From Planctomycetota bacterium (GTDB taxonomy: Bacteria; Planctomycetota; UBA8108; UBA1146), in assembly GCA_012960845.1 (NCBI GenBank), contig DUAN01000073.1:1812-35132 (forward strand): 33,321 nucleotides of DNA, written 5' to 3'. Position numbers and translations under genes: made by a program. This document shows positions 17,193 to 25,048 of this stretch, one piece after another. Position 1 is the first letter of the stretch; each line of letters starts with the position of its first letter. The notes under the pieces were generated by a model, which was not told where the DNA came from, searched no databases, and saw only the letters and a program-made list of their open reading frames with translations.

Positions 17193-18473
17193 TTACTCCT
17201 CGATCCGGATGCGGACAGGTCTGGTGATGGATTGAAGGTCTTCGTCCAGGTGAGAAAGAGCGAGGTCGAGTCGTGTAGTTTCAACCGGATGAGTGAGGAT
17301 TCGAATCGGCACTACGCCGGCAAAGTCGAGTAGGTTTTCTGGTTGGTCGAGTGCCGCAATCCCGACCTGCTCCGATGCCAGTGCGCCCGCAACACGGGCC
17401 AGCACTCCATGGCGGTCGGGAACCTCAAGGCGCAGGTAGTGGCGAACCGGTGTGGCGCCGGGGTCGGTGATCTTTTCGACCGTACCTGAGGCCGGGTAGG
17501 AGATGGCGTCGCCGCGGGCGGCGCGCAAGATATCGGCGACCACGCTGCCGGCGGTCGGCATGCCGCCGGCCCCCTTGCCCTGCAGAACCAGCGATCCGAA
17601 GGGAGCCGCCTCGAGCAGTACTGCATTGTCTTCATCGCGAACCGATGCCAGTGGATGGGAAGAGGGCAGGAAGCAAGGCATCACACCGAGTGCGGTTCCG
17701 TCACCATTTCTTCTCATCATGCCGAGTAATTTGAGGCTGAGATCGTGTTCCCAGCCGAACTCGATGTCATGAGGGGAAAGTCCCTCGATTCCTTCGACGC
17801 GAAGTTTTTCGATGGGAACACTGCAGCCGAGCAAGATTCTCGCCAGTAGTGCCAACTTGTGTGCGGAGTCGATGCCGCTGATATCCAGAGTGGGATCCGC
17901 TTCGGCGAGTCCTGCTTGTTGAGCAGATTTGACCGACTCTTCGAAGGAGAGTTCCTCGAGGCGCCCCAGGATGAAGTTACAGGTGCCGTTGAGAATCCCC
18001 GTCAGGCGATCGACAGGGCCGGCGGGGATCCCTTGCTGGATCACCTGCAAGATCGGCACTGCAGCAGCCACCGAAGCTTCGTAGTAGAGAGAGCGTCCAT
18101 GTTCCTTGGCGAGGTCGAACAGCTCATCGCCATGAATGGCCAGCACCGCTTTGTTTGCAGTGATCACATCCTTGCCCTGTTCGATGGCGAGTCGGATCCA
18201 CTCCCGAGGAGCTTCGGTGCCACCGGCAAGTTCAACGATGGCATCGATATTGGGATCCTCGATCGCTTCGATGGCATCGCCGCGGATGGTGGGGTGGCCG
18301 GGTAGATCGGCAGGCACAGTCCGATTTTTGGAAGGATCGCGCACGACGATGCGAGAGACTTCGATCGGTCGACCCGCTCGTTCGGCGCACTCCTTACGAG
18401 TCGCTGCGAGCAGTTCGACGACGGCTCCTCCGACGGTCCCCAGTCCTAGTAGTGCGATGCGGTAACTCTCCAT
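17193..18473 (-). CDS. hom: Homoserine dehydrogenase with C-terminal ACT domain
   Basis: This 426-residue enzyme reduces aspartate semialdehyde to homoserine. The N-terminal NAD(P)-binding motif is [13 protein letters not shown]. The catalytic domain shows [28 protein letters not shown] and [21 protein letters not shown]-terminal ACT domain (about 347-426, from [19 protein letters not shown]) implies feedback by threonine. The ATG at 18473 has no good Shine-Dalgarno sequence. The previous gene ends 57 nt upstream, but its -1 frame would end at TGA-T-ATG, immediately before this start. Translation may therefore be coupled to the upstream gene. The asd gene needed between LysC and Hom is not in the window. 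Confidence 0.95.
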   Translation of the reverse strand: MESYRIALLGLGTVGGAVVELLAATRKECAERAGRPIEVSRIVVRDPSKNRTVPADLPGHPTIRGDAIEAIEDPNIDAIVELAGGTEAPREWIRLAIEQGKDVITANKAVLAIHGDELFDLAKEHGRSLYYEASVAAAVPILQVIQQGIPAGPVDRLTGILNGTCNFILGRLEELSFEESVKSAQQAGLAEADPTLDISGIDSAHKLALLARILLGCSVPIEKLRVEGIEGLSPHDIEFGWEHDLSLKLLGMMRRNGDGTALGVMPCFLPSSHPLASVRDEDNAVLLEAAPFGSLVLQGKGAGGMPTAGSVVADILRAARGDAISYPASGTVEKITDPGATPVRHYLRLEVPDRHGVLARVAGALASEQVGIAALDQPENLLDFAGVVPIRILTHPVETTRLDLALSHLDEDLQSITRPVRIRIEE

Positions 18474-18474
18474 A

Positions 18475-18540
18475 TCATGAAAGATCGGACCTGGAGGGGT
18501 ATCGCTGCAATGGATTCCTGAAGAGTGCGATTATTTTTTT
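18475..18540 (-). promoter_or_regulatory. A7 slippery heptamer and 19-codon -1 extension ending at the hom start
   Basis: The small exported protein gene ends GC-A-AAA-AAA-TAA. The heptamer A AAA AAA (18540-18534, minus strand) has the phase needed for -1 slippage. Slippage would add 19 residues and stop at TGA (18477-18475), one base before the hom ATG. The function is inferred; a run of seven A is also prone to transcriptional slippage. Confidence 0.25.
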
Positions 18541-19052
18541 GCGGGGCGGTCCAGGATGAAGACATACGGTTGGCCACCGATGCGCAGTCGATTGTTGGCG
18601 ATCACCAGCGGAAAGCGGCTAGAACGATAGGTACCCAGGCTTTTGCCCTTCATGTCCACGATCTTGACGGTGGCCACTCCCTTCGCATCGATCGACACCC
18701 TGGCCTTCCCCAGTTTTCCTGGAAGTGGGATCAGTTTTTCGGCCCCGGGGCTCAATCGCTCCCGTTTCTTGGCGTTCAACTTCCAGTGCTGGGAGCCCGC
18801 CCGCCGCAGATACTTGCCGTAGCGGGTCAGGGTGTCGGGAATTCCTCCGCTGGTGACACCGACGGTGTGGACCACATCGAGCGAGATCTCCCGGGGAATC
18901 GAGGCGGATCGGTTCAGCCAGGGTGCTGGACTCGATGGACTCGATGGGCTCGATGGATTCGATGAACTCGAGGATACGGTCGGTTCCACTGCGCCATGCC
19001 CGATGGTCGTGAGCAGAAGAAGGAATCCAAACGCAGTGATCGTGGCTTTCAT
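18531..19052 (-). CDS. Small exported hypothetical protein
   Basis: The protein has 173 residues and I do not recognise it. Residues 1-20 (MKATITAFGFLLLLTTIGHG) form a signal peptide. A low-complexity Ser/Pro linker follows (about 25-43), encoded by 9-bp tandem repeats. The remaining 125 residues are basic and beta-rich, with Lys/Arg-rich stretches, and end IGGQPYVFILDRPAKK. The ATG at 19052 lies 8 nt after the anti-sigma-like gene and has AGGGA upstream. Its place directly after a sigma/anti-sigma pair suggests an envelope protein linked to that signalling unit, but this is only context. The last codons form a seven-A run. Confidence 0.7.
   Translation of the reverse strand: MKATITAFGFLLLLTTIGHGAVEPTVSSSSSNPSSPSSPSSPAPWLNRSASIPREISLDVVHTVGVTSGGIPDTLTRYGKYLRRAGSQHWKLNAKKRERLSPGAEKLIPLPGKLGKARVSIDAKGVATVKIVDMKGKSLGTYRSSRFPLVIANNRLRIGGQPYVFILDRPAKK
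18928..18972. repeat. Five imperfect 9-bp tandem units inside a coding region (Ser/Pro linker)
   Basis: On the + strand the units read GGACTCGAT, GGACTCGAT, GGGCTCGAT, GGATTCGAT and GAACTCGAG. Read on the minus strand they encode the Ser-Ser-Pro/Asn linker after the signal peptide, so copy-number changes would alter the linker length without breaking the frame. Confidence 0.85.
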
Positions 19053-19060
19053 GCGGTTCC

Positions 19061-19546
19061 CTAACCGTTCGAGAGGATGATCATCAAGACGCCTTCATCA
19101 TCTCCTTCGTGGAGGATGAGGCTTCCATCGCCGTCAGGCAAGTCGAGAACTTCTGCGACCATCTCTGGCGCCGAGTGAAGGGTGGTCGAGAGGCCATCGC
19201 GCTGGATGGCATAGATGACCCCGATGCAGAGGATTAACGCCGCTGCAGCGGGCAGTAGTGGCCATCTGGTCCTCGCTGGAGATTTTGAATCGGCCAGCGC
19301 GCCAGCCCTGCGAAGACCCGCATCGACGCGAGCCCAGTCGAGTGGCGTGGCGGCGGGGACTTCGCCCAAGGGGTCCGCTTCGATGGCCGCGGCCACCGCT
19401 TCGGCATCGGTTTCGAGCCACTGGCGGCACTCCGCCGAACGAAAGCCGCTGCGACCGATGAAGGCGGTTTCCACATCGGTCAATTCGCGGTGCGCCGACG
19501 CTTCCACCAGCTGCTGGAATCGTTGCAGGTCGGAGAGTGAGTTCAT
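19061..19546 (-). CDS. Anti-sigma-factor-like single-pass membrane protein
   Basis: The protein has 161 residues. The cytoplasmic N-terminal part (1-94) is helical and acidic and contains LTDVETAFIGRSGFRSAECRQW. A single membrane helix lies at about 95-114 (WPLLPAAAALILCIGVIYAI), and a short acidic periplasmic tail ends VLMIILSNG. The start overlaps the sigma gene stop in an ATGA junction, the usual arrangement for an ECF sigma factor and its membrane-bound anti-sigma factor. The classical zinc-binding H-x3-C-x2-C motif is absent, so it is not a ZAS-type protein. The role is inferred from topology and position. Confidence 0.7.
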   Translation of the reverse strand: MNSLSDLQRFQQLVEASAHRELTDVETAFIGRSGFRSAECRQWLETDAEAVAAAIEADPLGEVPAATPLDWARVDAGLRRAGALADSKSPARTRWPLLPAAAALILCIGVIYAIQRDGLSTTLHSAPEMVAEVLDLPDGDGSLILHEGDDEGVLMIILSNG

Positions 19547-20271
19547 TGCTCATCCTTTCTGTGGCTACGGCGGGGGCCGCCCGGATCCCAATCGCGAGGA
19601 AGAGCATCTCTGACCTTTCGCCGTGCATGATAGAGCCTCGACATCACGGTGCCGATCGGAATCCCCAGCACTGCAGCGATCTCGCCATAGGAGAGTTTCT
19701 CGTAGCAGTGCAGGGTGAAGACGATGCGGTGGGTATCGGCCAGTCGATCCACCGCTTGCTGGATGGCTGCAGCGACCTCTTCCCGCTCGAGTCGCTCCGC
19801 CCCCCCCGGTGGCTGGCTGCGGCCGGTGCGAAGGTCCGAGGTGGGAGTGACCACCTCCTCGACGATGGCCGTTTCCTTGCGAACCTTGCGCCGGCGGATC
19901 CGGTCGATGGCATGGTTGGTGGCGATGCGATAGGCCCAGGTGAGGAAGCGCCCGGATGCATCGAAGGAGTCGAGACCGCGGTGGATGCGAATGAACACCT
20001 CTTGGGTCGCCTCGAGAGCGTCTTCCCGGTTGCGCAGCATCCGCACCAGAACGGCAAAGATGCGCTCGCGATGGCGGCGATAGAGACCTTCGAAACCGGA
20101 GGGGTCTCCAGCAAGATGGCGGTGTACCAGGCGGCGATCTTCATCATCCTTCTCCACATCTACGGATTTCCCTGACGATCTGGCAGTCGATTCCCCGGGA
20201 TGATCGTCGGTTTCTCGACCATCATCGGAGGAATGCCTGGGGGATGACGCAGGAGTCGGGGTTTCATTCAA
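19543..20271 (-). CDS. ECF-type sigma-70 family RNA polymerase sigma factor
   Basis: This 242-residue protein has sigma region 2 at about 56-129 (FEGLYRRHRERIFAVLVRML, ATQEVFIRIHRGL, FLTWAYRIATNHAIDRIRRR) and region 4 at about 160-224 (LSYGEIAAVLGIPIGTVMSRLYHARRKVR). There is no region 3, as in ECF factors. Residues 1-40 are Ser/Thr/Asp-rich and probably disordered. The start is uncertain: TTG at 20271 overlaps the larC end by 8 nt with no clear Shine-Dalgarno sequence, and a GTG at about codon 39 is an alternative. It is coupled to the anti-sigma-like gene by an ATGA overlap. The signal and regulon are unknown. Confidence 0.9.
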   Translation of the reverse strand: MNETPTPASSPRHSSDDGRETDDHPGESTARSSGKSVDVEKDDEDRRLVHRHLAGDPSGFEGLYRRHRERIFAVLVRMLRNREDALEATQEVFIRIHRGLDSFDASGRFLTWAYRIATNHAIDRIRRRKVRKETAIVEEVVTPTSDLRTGRSQPPGGAERLEREEVAAAIQQAVDRLADTHRIVFTLHCYEKLSYGEIAAVLGIPIGTVMSRLYHARRKVRDALPRDWDPGGPRRSHRKDEQ

Positions 20272-21472
20272 AGGAATGGCCCACTTTCTCGAGCTCGATT
20301 TCGGTCAGGCGGCGAACTTCTGCCGGTGAGATCTGGAGAACCTGGGCTGCGGACCTCAGGTCGTCCTGTTCCGGTCGCTGAGAGATCAATCGATCGCCGA
20401 GCCACGCCTTCTTGATCCGGATCGAGACCCCGGAGATCTCGACCTGACTCGATTCTCGGCGCAATGCGCTGCGCTGCTGGAGCCGCTCGCGGACTCCCAG
20501 GGTGCCGGTCAAGATGTGAATCTGTTCGATCAACCGCTCTCGATCCTCGGGGCGGGAGATGACTGTGAGCCACTGCCCAGGTCTCGATTTTTTCATCCAG
20601 ACGGGTACCAGCAACGCATCGAGTGCTCCCGCATCCATCAACTGGTCGACCACTCCACCGGCTTCCTCGCCGGACAGATGGTCGAGATGGGTTTCCAGAA
20701 CTGCAATGGTTTCGCGACGGAGCGGGCTCCCCTTGAGGAGAATCGCGCGCAGCAGATTGGGCGGATCCGATTCGGGTGCAATCCGTGTTCCCGCACCCCA
20801 GCCCTGGGCCGCGGGGATCCCCTCGGGGGAGTGGCAATATCGATCGGCGAGAGTGGTCAACAGTGCGGCACCGGTCGGTGTCGTCAACTCGCGGCCTGCG
20901 GGTCCTGCGCAGACCGGGACGTCTCGCAGTAGTTCCACCACCGCCGGAGCTGGAATCGGGATGATCCCGTGTGCCGCCTTCACCACCCCGCTGCCGAGGG
21001 CCATCGGAGTGACGATGATCTCGGCCGGTTGGAGCCAGTGGATCGCCAGCAAGGTGCCGAGAATGTCGACCTGGGCATCGATGGCTCCGACCTCGTGGAA
21101 GTGAACCTGTTCCGGGGTCGAGCCGTGAACGTGAGCTTCTGCCCGGGCCAGACGCTGGTAAACCTCGGTCGCCTGCTGGCGAACCGGATCGGGAATCTGC
21201 GGATGGTCGAGAGCGCCGATCAGATCGGACAGATGGCGATGGGGAGGGGACTTTTCGAGGGCTTCGACGGTGGCCTTGCAGCCGACAATCCCGCGTCGGG
21301 TCTCCGGCGAGAAGTGGAGCCGGTGTTGTGGCAGCGCCGCACAGAGGGGGTCGATCAGGGTGGCCTGCGGCACTCCCAGGTCGACCAGCGCGGCCAGTAA
21401 CATGTCTCCAGCCACACCGTGAGAGGCGTCGATGAACAGGATAGGCTGGCCTGGAAACTTTAAGTTATTCAT
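20264..21472 (-). CDS. larC: LarC-family nickel-pincer cofactor biosynthesis protein (nickel insertion)
   Basis: This 402-residue protein of the LarC (formerly DUF111) family inserts nickel, in a CTP-dependent reaction, into the pyridinium-derived pincer cofactor of lactate racemase and related enzymes. The N-terminal FIDASHGVAGDMLLAALVDL, the histidine-rich HVHGSTPEQVHFHEVGAIDA and ELTTPTGAALL are characteristic. In Lactobacillus the two halves are joined by programmed frameshifting; here the reading frame is continuous. The ATG at 21472 fits the family N-terminus, but there is no strong Shine-Dalgarno sequence and the start abuts a leader stem. larB, larE and larA are not in the window. It heads the larC-sigma-anti-sigma-hom operon string. 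Confidence 0.9.
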   Translation of the reverse strand: MNNLKFPGQPILFIDASHGVAGDMLLAALVDLGVPQATLIDPLCAALPQHRLHFSPETRRGIVGCKATVEALEKSPPHRHLSDLIGALDHPQIPDPVRQQATEVYQRLARAEAHVHGSTPEQVHFHEVGAIDAQVDILGTLLAIHWLQPAEIIVTPMALGSGVVKAAHGIIPIPAPAVVELLRDVPVCAGPAGRELTTPTGAALLTTLADRYCHSPEGIPAAQGWGAGTRIAPESDPPNLLRAILLKGSPLRRETIAVLETHLDHLSGEEAGGVVDQLMDAGALDALLVPVWMKKSRPGQWLTVISRPEDRERLIEQIHILTGTLGVRERLQQRSALRRESSQVEISGVSIRIKKAWLGDRLISQRPEQDDLRSAAQVLQISPAEVRRLTEIELEKVGHSFE

Positions 21473-21530
21473 TTTAGCAGACTTATGACTTTCTCTCTGG
21501 GGTGAGGCGATCCTCACCTCTGTGCTAAAG
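21473..21530 (-). promoter_or_regulatory. Hairpin-containing leader closing directly on the larC start codon
   Basis: On the minus strand TTTAGCA (21530-21524) pairs with TGCTAAA (21479-21473), which is immediately followed by the larC ATG. Inside this 7-bp helix lies a perfect hairpin GTGAGG-ATCG-CCTCAC (21518-21503). A nine-G run on the + strand (C-run in the transcript) precedes the structure. The start codon sits at the foot of the outer helix, and no separate strong Shine-Dalgarno sequence is visible. A translational control element is therefore plausible but unproven. Confidence 0.35.
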
Positions 21531-21747
21531 GGGGGGGGCGATCGATGCAACCGGTAATCTGGCAGACTGACGAGGCCTCCGTTCCCCAACGAAGACGTGG
21601 GAGGAGTTGTCGGCGAAGGCTCGACAGGGGGGGGGTCCTGTGAGACAACATGGGCTCGTCACGGGACCGTCTCGTGCCTGACCGGAGGTTCTTCCAGGAT
21701 CTCCACGAGGGTCGTTGCGGCTCCAGGACGGACCTCGGGGATCCGTG

Positions 21748-21776
21748 ATCGTCACCGGAATTTGACCGGTGGCGAT
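21748..21776. terminator. GC-rich hairpin in the long intergenic region
   Basis: ATCG-T-CACCGG (21748-21758) pairs with CCGGTG-G-CGAT (21766-21776) around AATTTGA, giving a ten-pair stem with one mismatch. GGCGGGGTTTTG follows on the + strand, so it might end a transcript entering from the left, although no + gene precedes it closely. It may instead be a regulatory stem in a long leader. Confidence 0.35.
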
Positions 21777-21839
21777 GGCGGGGTTTTGAGGTTTGGAAAG
21801 AAATGTGTGGGAGGGGAAGATACCGTTACGGGCCTCTTC

Positions 21840-21860
21840 GATTCGGGATCATCCTGAATC
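21840..21860. promoter_or_regulatory. 21-bp near-perfect palindrome, candidate operator
   Basis: GATTCGGGATCATCCTGAATC is symmetric about the central base except for one pair (G/T at positions 6 and 16). Its half-site GATTCrGGAT would suit a dimeric regulator. It lies about 190 bp upstream of the exported TPR/HEAT gene, and no binding factor can be named. Confidence 0.35.
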
Positions 21861-22047
21861 GTCGATATCCATTGCGGCACCTCTCGCAATCACTGAACAG
21901 ATTACTTTTTCAATACACCTATTGAGAAGAGATCTCCGCATCGATGAGTCTCGTGAGTGTCGAGCAGTGGTGAGTGCACCACAGCACCTGGAGAGCCTTG
22001 TCGTGGGAGTGATACAGAAGGGGATGAAGAGCATGAAAGAGGTGGTC
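21861..22047 (+). promoter_or_regulatory. Leader of the exported TPR/HEAT gene with further inverted repeats
   Basis: TTGCG...CGCAA (around 21872-21890) and TTTTCAATA-CACC-TATTGAGAA (21907-21928, one G-U pair) can form stems. GAGATCTC is a small palindrome nearby. No convincing sigma-70 promoter was found. The remaining part of the non-coding stretch, 21531-21747, holds two nine-base G-runs and no recognisable gene. Confidence 0.25.
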
Positions 22048-24228
22048 ATGGAGCGCAGGACGCATCGCCGTCGAGGCCTCCAAGTGGTAATCGCGATCGT
22101 TGCGACGGTGATTTTGACCGTGGTGAGTTCGGGATCCCTTTCGGCCCAGGTTCGGCCAGATGTGCAGAAACTTCTCGATGAAGGAATTAACCTCTTTCAG
22201 CAGGGAAAGCTGTCCGAATCTCAACAGAGTTTCGAACGTGCGCTGCTGCTGGATGTGACCTCTCAGGAGGCACTCGAGTGGGTGGATCAGGTTGGGTACA
22301 GCCAGTTGATCCAGGTGATTCGTGCCGGGGATGACACCCTGGGTGCCCAGATGGGTTCTTTGTTGCGACTGACATCTCTCGAGACGAAGCGTCGCTCGAT
22401 GGATTCCGCAGCGATCGCTTCTACCCTGGATTCTTACTTTTCCGATGGAGATCTGCTCGAGCGGACCAAGGGGCTCTACTCGGCGATCAGCGACCATGGT
22501 GTCTACCTGATGCCAGGACTGGTCGAGCGATTGGGGCAGCCGGAGCAAGGCGCCAGGGTGCTGGCGATTCAAGCCATCATCCGCCTTTCAGACGACGCTG
22601 TGATGCCGCTGTGCCGCAGTTTGCATTCTTCCGAGCAGGGTGTGATCAACGGGGCCATCGCCTCGTTGCAAAAGATCGGCAATCCCGCGTCGGTTCCGAG
22701 CCTCTGGTGGCTCGCTGAAACCAGTCAGGATCCGTTGATCCAGGCTGCAGCGGCCGCTGCTGCCGAATCGATCCTGCCCGGACTTGGCAAGACGTCTGCC
22801 TATCAGCAGTTGACCAGGTTGGCCCACATATTCAGCAATGATTCGGGATTGATGGTTCGCAGTTACCACGACCCAGTTCTGTGGGATGTCTCCAATGGAG
22901 CTCTCACCTACCGGGTGGTGGAGGGCTGGGAACTGAATGAACTCCGTGCGGAGCAACTGATTGCCGATGCTTTGAGCATCGAGGCCGATGGCGCGTCCGC
23001 TCTCGCTCTCAGTGCCTGCAACCTGATGGCGCGCTGGAGTGAGTATCGCGATGTCAGTGCCGTCATCTCGAATCAAGTCGATGCCGGCGATGCCGACGAG
23101 TCACAAATGGCCAGCCTTCGCGCCAGAAAACTCGACATGGAACGTGTGCGCTGTGCGGCCTACTCGATGCCTGTGGATGTACTCAACTCAGCACTCGATC
23201 TGGCACTGGCCGATCGTCGCCCACAAGCGGCCATCGATTTGTTGACCGCTTTGCGCCTCTACTACTGGGGAATGAGCGACATCGAGGTGCCATCCTCGAT
23301 TCAGTCTGCTCTGGCCAACGATCACCGTGGAGTGAGATTCGCCGCCGCACGATGTGTGGCTTATCACAACCCGAGCGGATCCTTCAATGGATCGGATACG
23401 GTGGTCGGAGCCCTCGCCGAAGGACTCTCCGAGGCGAGTCGCAAGGTGGCGCTGACCATCTTCCCCGAGCAAGACGATGCTTTACGGGTCGGAGACCTGC
23501 TGCGCCGTGCCAATGTTGAGCCGTTCAATGACGCCGATGCACTGCGCGGACTCGAGCGAGCCATCTCCTTCCCCAAGGATCTGATCGTGATCTCCAGCAA
23601 CACCGGTGCGTTGCCGGCTGCGGATGTGATCCGCAGGCTGAGGGGGGATTACCGCACCCGTCGCACGCCGATCATCGTGGTGGCTGAGGATGAGAGTTTC
23701 AGCCAGGCGCAATCGACCTATGGAGACGAGGAATCGGGCGTATTTGTCGTCAACCGCTCCATCGATGCGCTGAGACTGAGGAATGACCTGCTGGTCGGCC
23801 TTCTTTCCGATTCGAGTAGTTCACGGGGAGATTCGGTCGCCACCCAGGCCGCCAAAGCCATCAACTGGATGGCCAGGAGTGAGACCCAGTTCGACCTGTC
23901 ATCGACCACCGATGCCTTGATCAGCGCACTCGATGTCCCTGCGGATGAAGTGCGGATCCCGACCTGTTACTCGCTGGCCTGGTTGTCCCCTGCGGCTGCC
24001 AGTCTTGCGCTGGTGCGGGTGGTCGAGGAGGGTGACGACGCCAGTGTCAATCTGAGAGTCTCGGCATTGGCTGCGCTTGGAAACATCCACCGTGGAAGCG
24101 GGACCGTTGAAGATGCGGTGCTGCGTGCGGTCAAGAGCGCGCTGGCGAGTGACGAGGTCGACCTCATCGAGGCCGCTTCACTCACGATGGGAAAGATCGG
24201 CATCCAGCCGGCGGTGTTCCGCCAGTAA
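22048..24228 (+). CDS. Exported TPR/HEAT-repeat protein with receiver-like segment
   Basis: The protein has 726 residues from the chosen ATG (22048, with GAGGT 4 nt upstream); in-frame ATGs at 22033 and 22024 are alternatives. The N-terminus MERRTHRRRGLQVVIAIVATV is a signal sequence ending near SLSAQ. A TPR-like pair of helices (about 30-75, LFQQGKLSESQQSFERAL) follows, then HEAT-like repeats (about 130-250 and 430-500). A stretch at about 510-590 (DLIVISSNTGALPAADVIRRL, TRRTPIIVVAED) has the order of a CheY-type receiver, but the acidic phospho-acceptor aspartate is not evident. HEAT-like repeats resume at the C-terminus. I infer an envelope scaffold, and no function can be assigned. It is not obviously co-transcribed with its neighbours and ends at a strong hairpin. 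Confidence 0.75.
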   Translation: MERRTHRRRGLQVVIAIVATVILTVVSSGSLSAQVRPDVQKLLDEGINLFQQGKLSESQQSFERALLLDVTSQEALEWVDQVGYSQLIQVIRAGDDTLGAQMGSLLRLTSLETKRRSMDSAAIASTLDSYFSDGDLLERTKGLYSAISDHGVYLMPGLVERLGQPEQGARVLAIQAIIRLSDDAVMPLCRSLHSSEQGVINGAIASLQKIGNPASVPSLWWLAETSQDPLIQAAAAAAAESILPGLGKTSAYQQLTRLAHIFSNDSGLMVRSYHDPVLWDVSNGALTYRVVEGWELNELRAEQLIADALSIEADGASALALSACNLMARWSEYRDVSAVISNQVDAGDADESQMASLRARKLDMERVRCAAYSMPVDVLNSALDLALADRRPQAAIDLLTALRLYYWGMSDIEVPSSIQSALANDHRGVRFAAARCVAYHNPSGSFNGSDTVVGALAEGLSEASRKVALTIFPEQDDALRVGDLLRRANVEPFNDADALRGLERAISFPKDLIVISSNTGALPAADVIRRLRGDYRTRRTPIIVVAEDESFSQAQSTYGDEESGVFVVNRSIDALRLRNDLLVGLLSDSSSSRGDSVATQAAKAINWMARSETQFDLSSTTDALISALDVPADEVRIPTCYSLAWLSPAAASLALVRVVEEGDDASVNLRVSALAALGNIHRGSGTVEDAVLRAVKSALASDEVDLIEAASLTMGKIGIQPAVFRQ

Positions 24229-24259
24229 CGGAGAACGACTTCGAGAGAAATGGGAACGG

Positions 24260-24285
24260 GGGTGGATCGGTATTCCGATCCACCC
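24260..24285 (+). terminator. Intrinsic-type terminator hairpin after the TPR/HEAT gene
   Basis: GGGTGGATCGG pairs perfectly with CCGATCCACCC over 11 bp around TATT, 32 bp after the stop codon. TCGTTTCAATTC follows, which is T-rich but not a pure U-run. A tandem repeat array starts 4 bp downstream. Confidence 0.7.
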
Positions 24286-24288
24286 TCG

Positions 24289-24340
24289 TTTCAATTCAAC
24301 GTTTCAATCCAACGCTTCAATCCAACGTTTCAATTCAACA
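24289..24340 (+). repeat. Four tandem copies of a 13-bp unit after a terminator
   Basis: The units are TTTCAATTCAACG, TTTCAATCCAACG, CTTCAATCCAACG and TTTCAATTCAACA. The + strand is C-rich and G-poor with regularly spaced YC dinucleotides. The sequence up to 24450 contains no gene. Confidence 0.9.
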
Positions 24341-24469
24341 GTCCACTCCAACAGCCCTTTTCTTGCTGGAGCCTACTGGTTCTCCATCGGTACGCCCTGC
24401 ACGATAGTGGTGAGCCCGAAGGCAAGTTGCGAGTCGTGGCAGAGGTAGATGTCTGGATAGGGAGGCGCG

Positions 24470-25048
24470 ATGGCGATCGCTTCGATCTGTGAACATTGTG
24501 GTTCAGGATTTTCCGCTCCAGATGCGAGTCTCGGCAGCGGTGTTACCTGTCCTACCTGTGGCAAGAAGACCAAGGTTCACGATCAGGTCGGAGCGAAAGA
24601 GATCGAAGAGAAGTTTCATCAGGAAGAGCGGCGCCAGCAGGAGTATCAGAAGAGGTTATCGTTGCTCAAGGATCTGGAAGAGCGTGACCGGGGTGACAGT
24701 ATGCGAGGTGGGATCGAGGCGGTGGTCCGTAACTTTCAGCCGCGGGTGGGTACCCGAAACCGGCGCCTGAGGTTACTGGGTAACATGCTGATGGTGATCG
24801 CCTGGACCATTCTCAGTGGCTCGTTGGTGTTGGCCTTGTTTGCCATCGTCAGTATCCGCGACGGCGATGCCCCTCTGATGGGCCTGGCATTGGTCTTGAT
24901 GGGGATCTTTGGCTTCTCGGTGGTCAAGTTTCTCTCCGAGGCGAGTCACTCGATGGCGGAGATGGCGGACCGCCAATGGGATATTCGAGCCTTGTTGCTC
25001 GATCTCTGTGAGGAGCAGGATCGACAGAAGGAGAGCGAGAATCGCTGA
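24470..25048 (+). CDS. Zinc-ribbon, coiled-coil, two-helix membrane protein
   Basis: The protein has 192 residues. A zinc ribbon with Cys7-x2-Cys10 and Cys27-x2-Cys30 (CEHCGSGF, CPTCGKKT) starts the chain. It resembles the short zinc-finger heads of MJ0042-like prokaryotic proteins. Residues 42-75 are charged and helical (EEKFHQEERRQQEYQKR), probably a coiled coil. Two membrane helices lie at about 102-124 and 134-154, and the C-terminal tail (from SMAEMADRQW) is again helical and cytoplasmic. The ATG at 24470 has GGGAGG 4 nt upstream. The stop codon is in the loop of a 15-bp hairpin. The function is unknown; the gene faces the MglA-like operon. Confidence 0.75.
   Translation: MAIASICEHCGSGFSAPDASLGSGVTCPTCGKKTKVHDQVGAKEIEEKFHQEERRQQEYQKRLSLLKDLEERDRGDSMRGGIEAVVRNFQPRVGTRNRRLRLLGNMLMVIAWTILSGSLVLALFAIVSIRDGDAPLMGLALVLMGIFGFSVVKFLSEASHSMAEMADRQWDIRALLLDLCEEQDRQKESENR

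Noticed and set aside
20265-20267. ATG overlapping the larC stop as the sigma-factor start
   Set aside because: It is in a different frame from the sigma factor; the in-frame start is the TTG four bases upstream or a later GTG.
24289-24340. CRISPR-like array
   Set aside because: The units are 13 bp with no spacers between them and no cas genes nearby.
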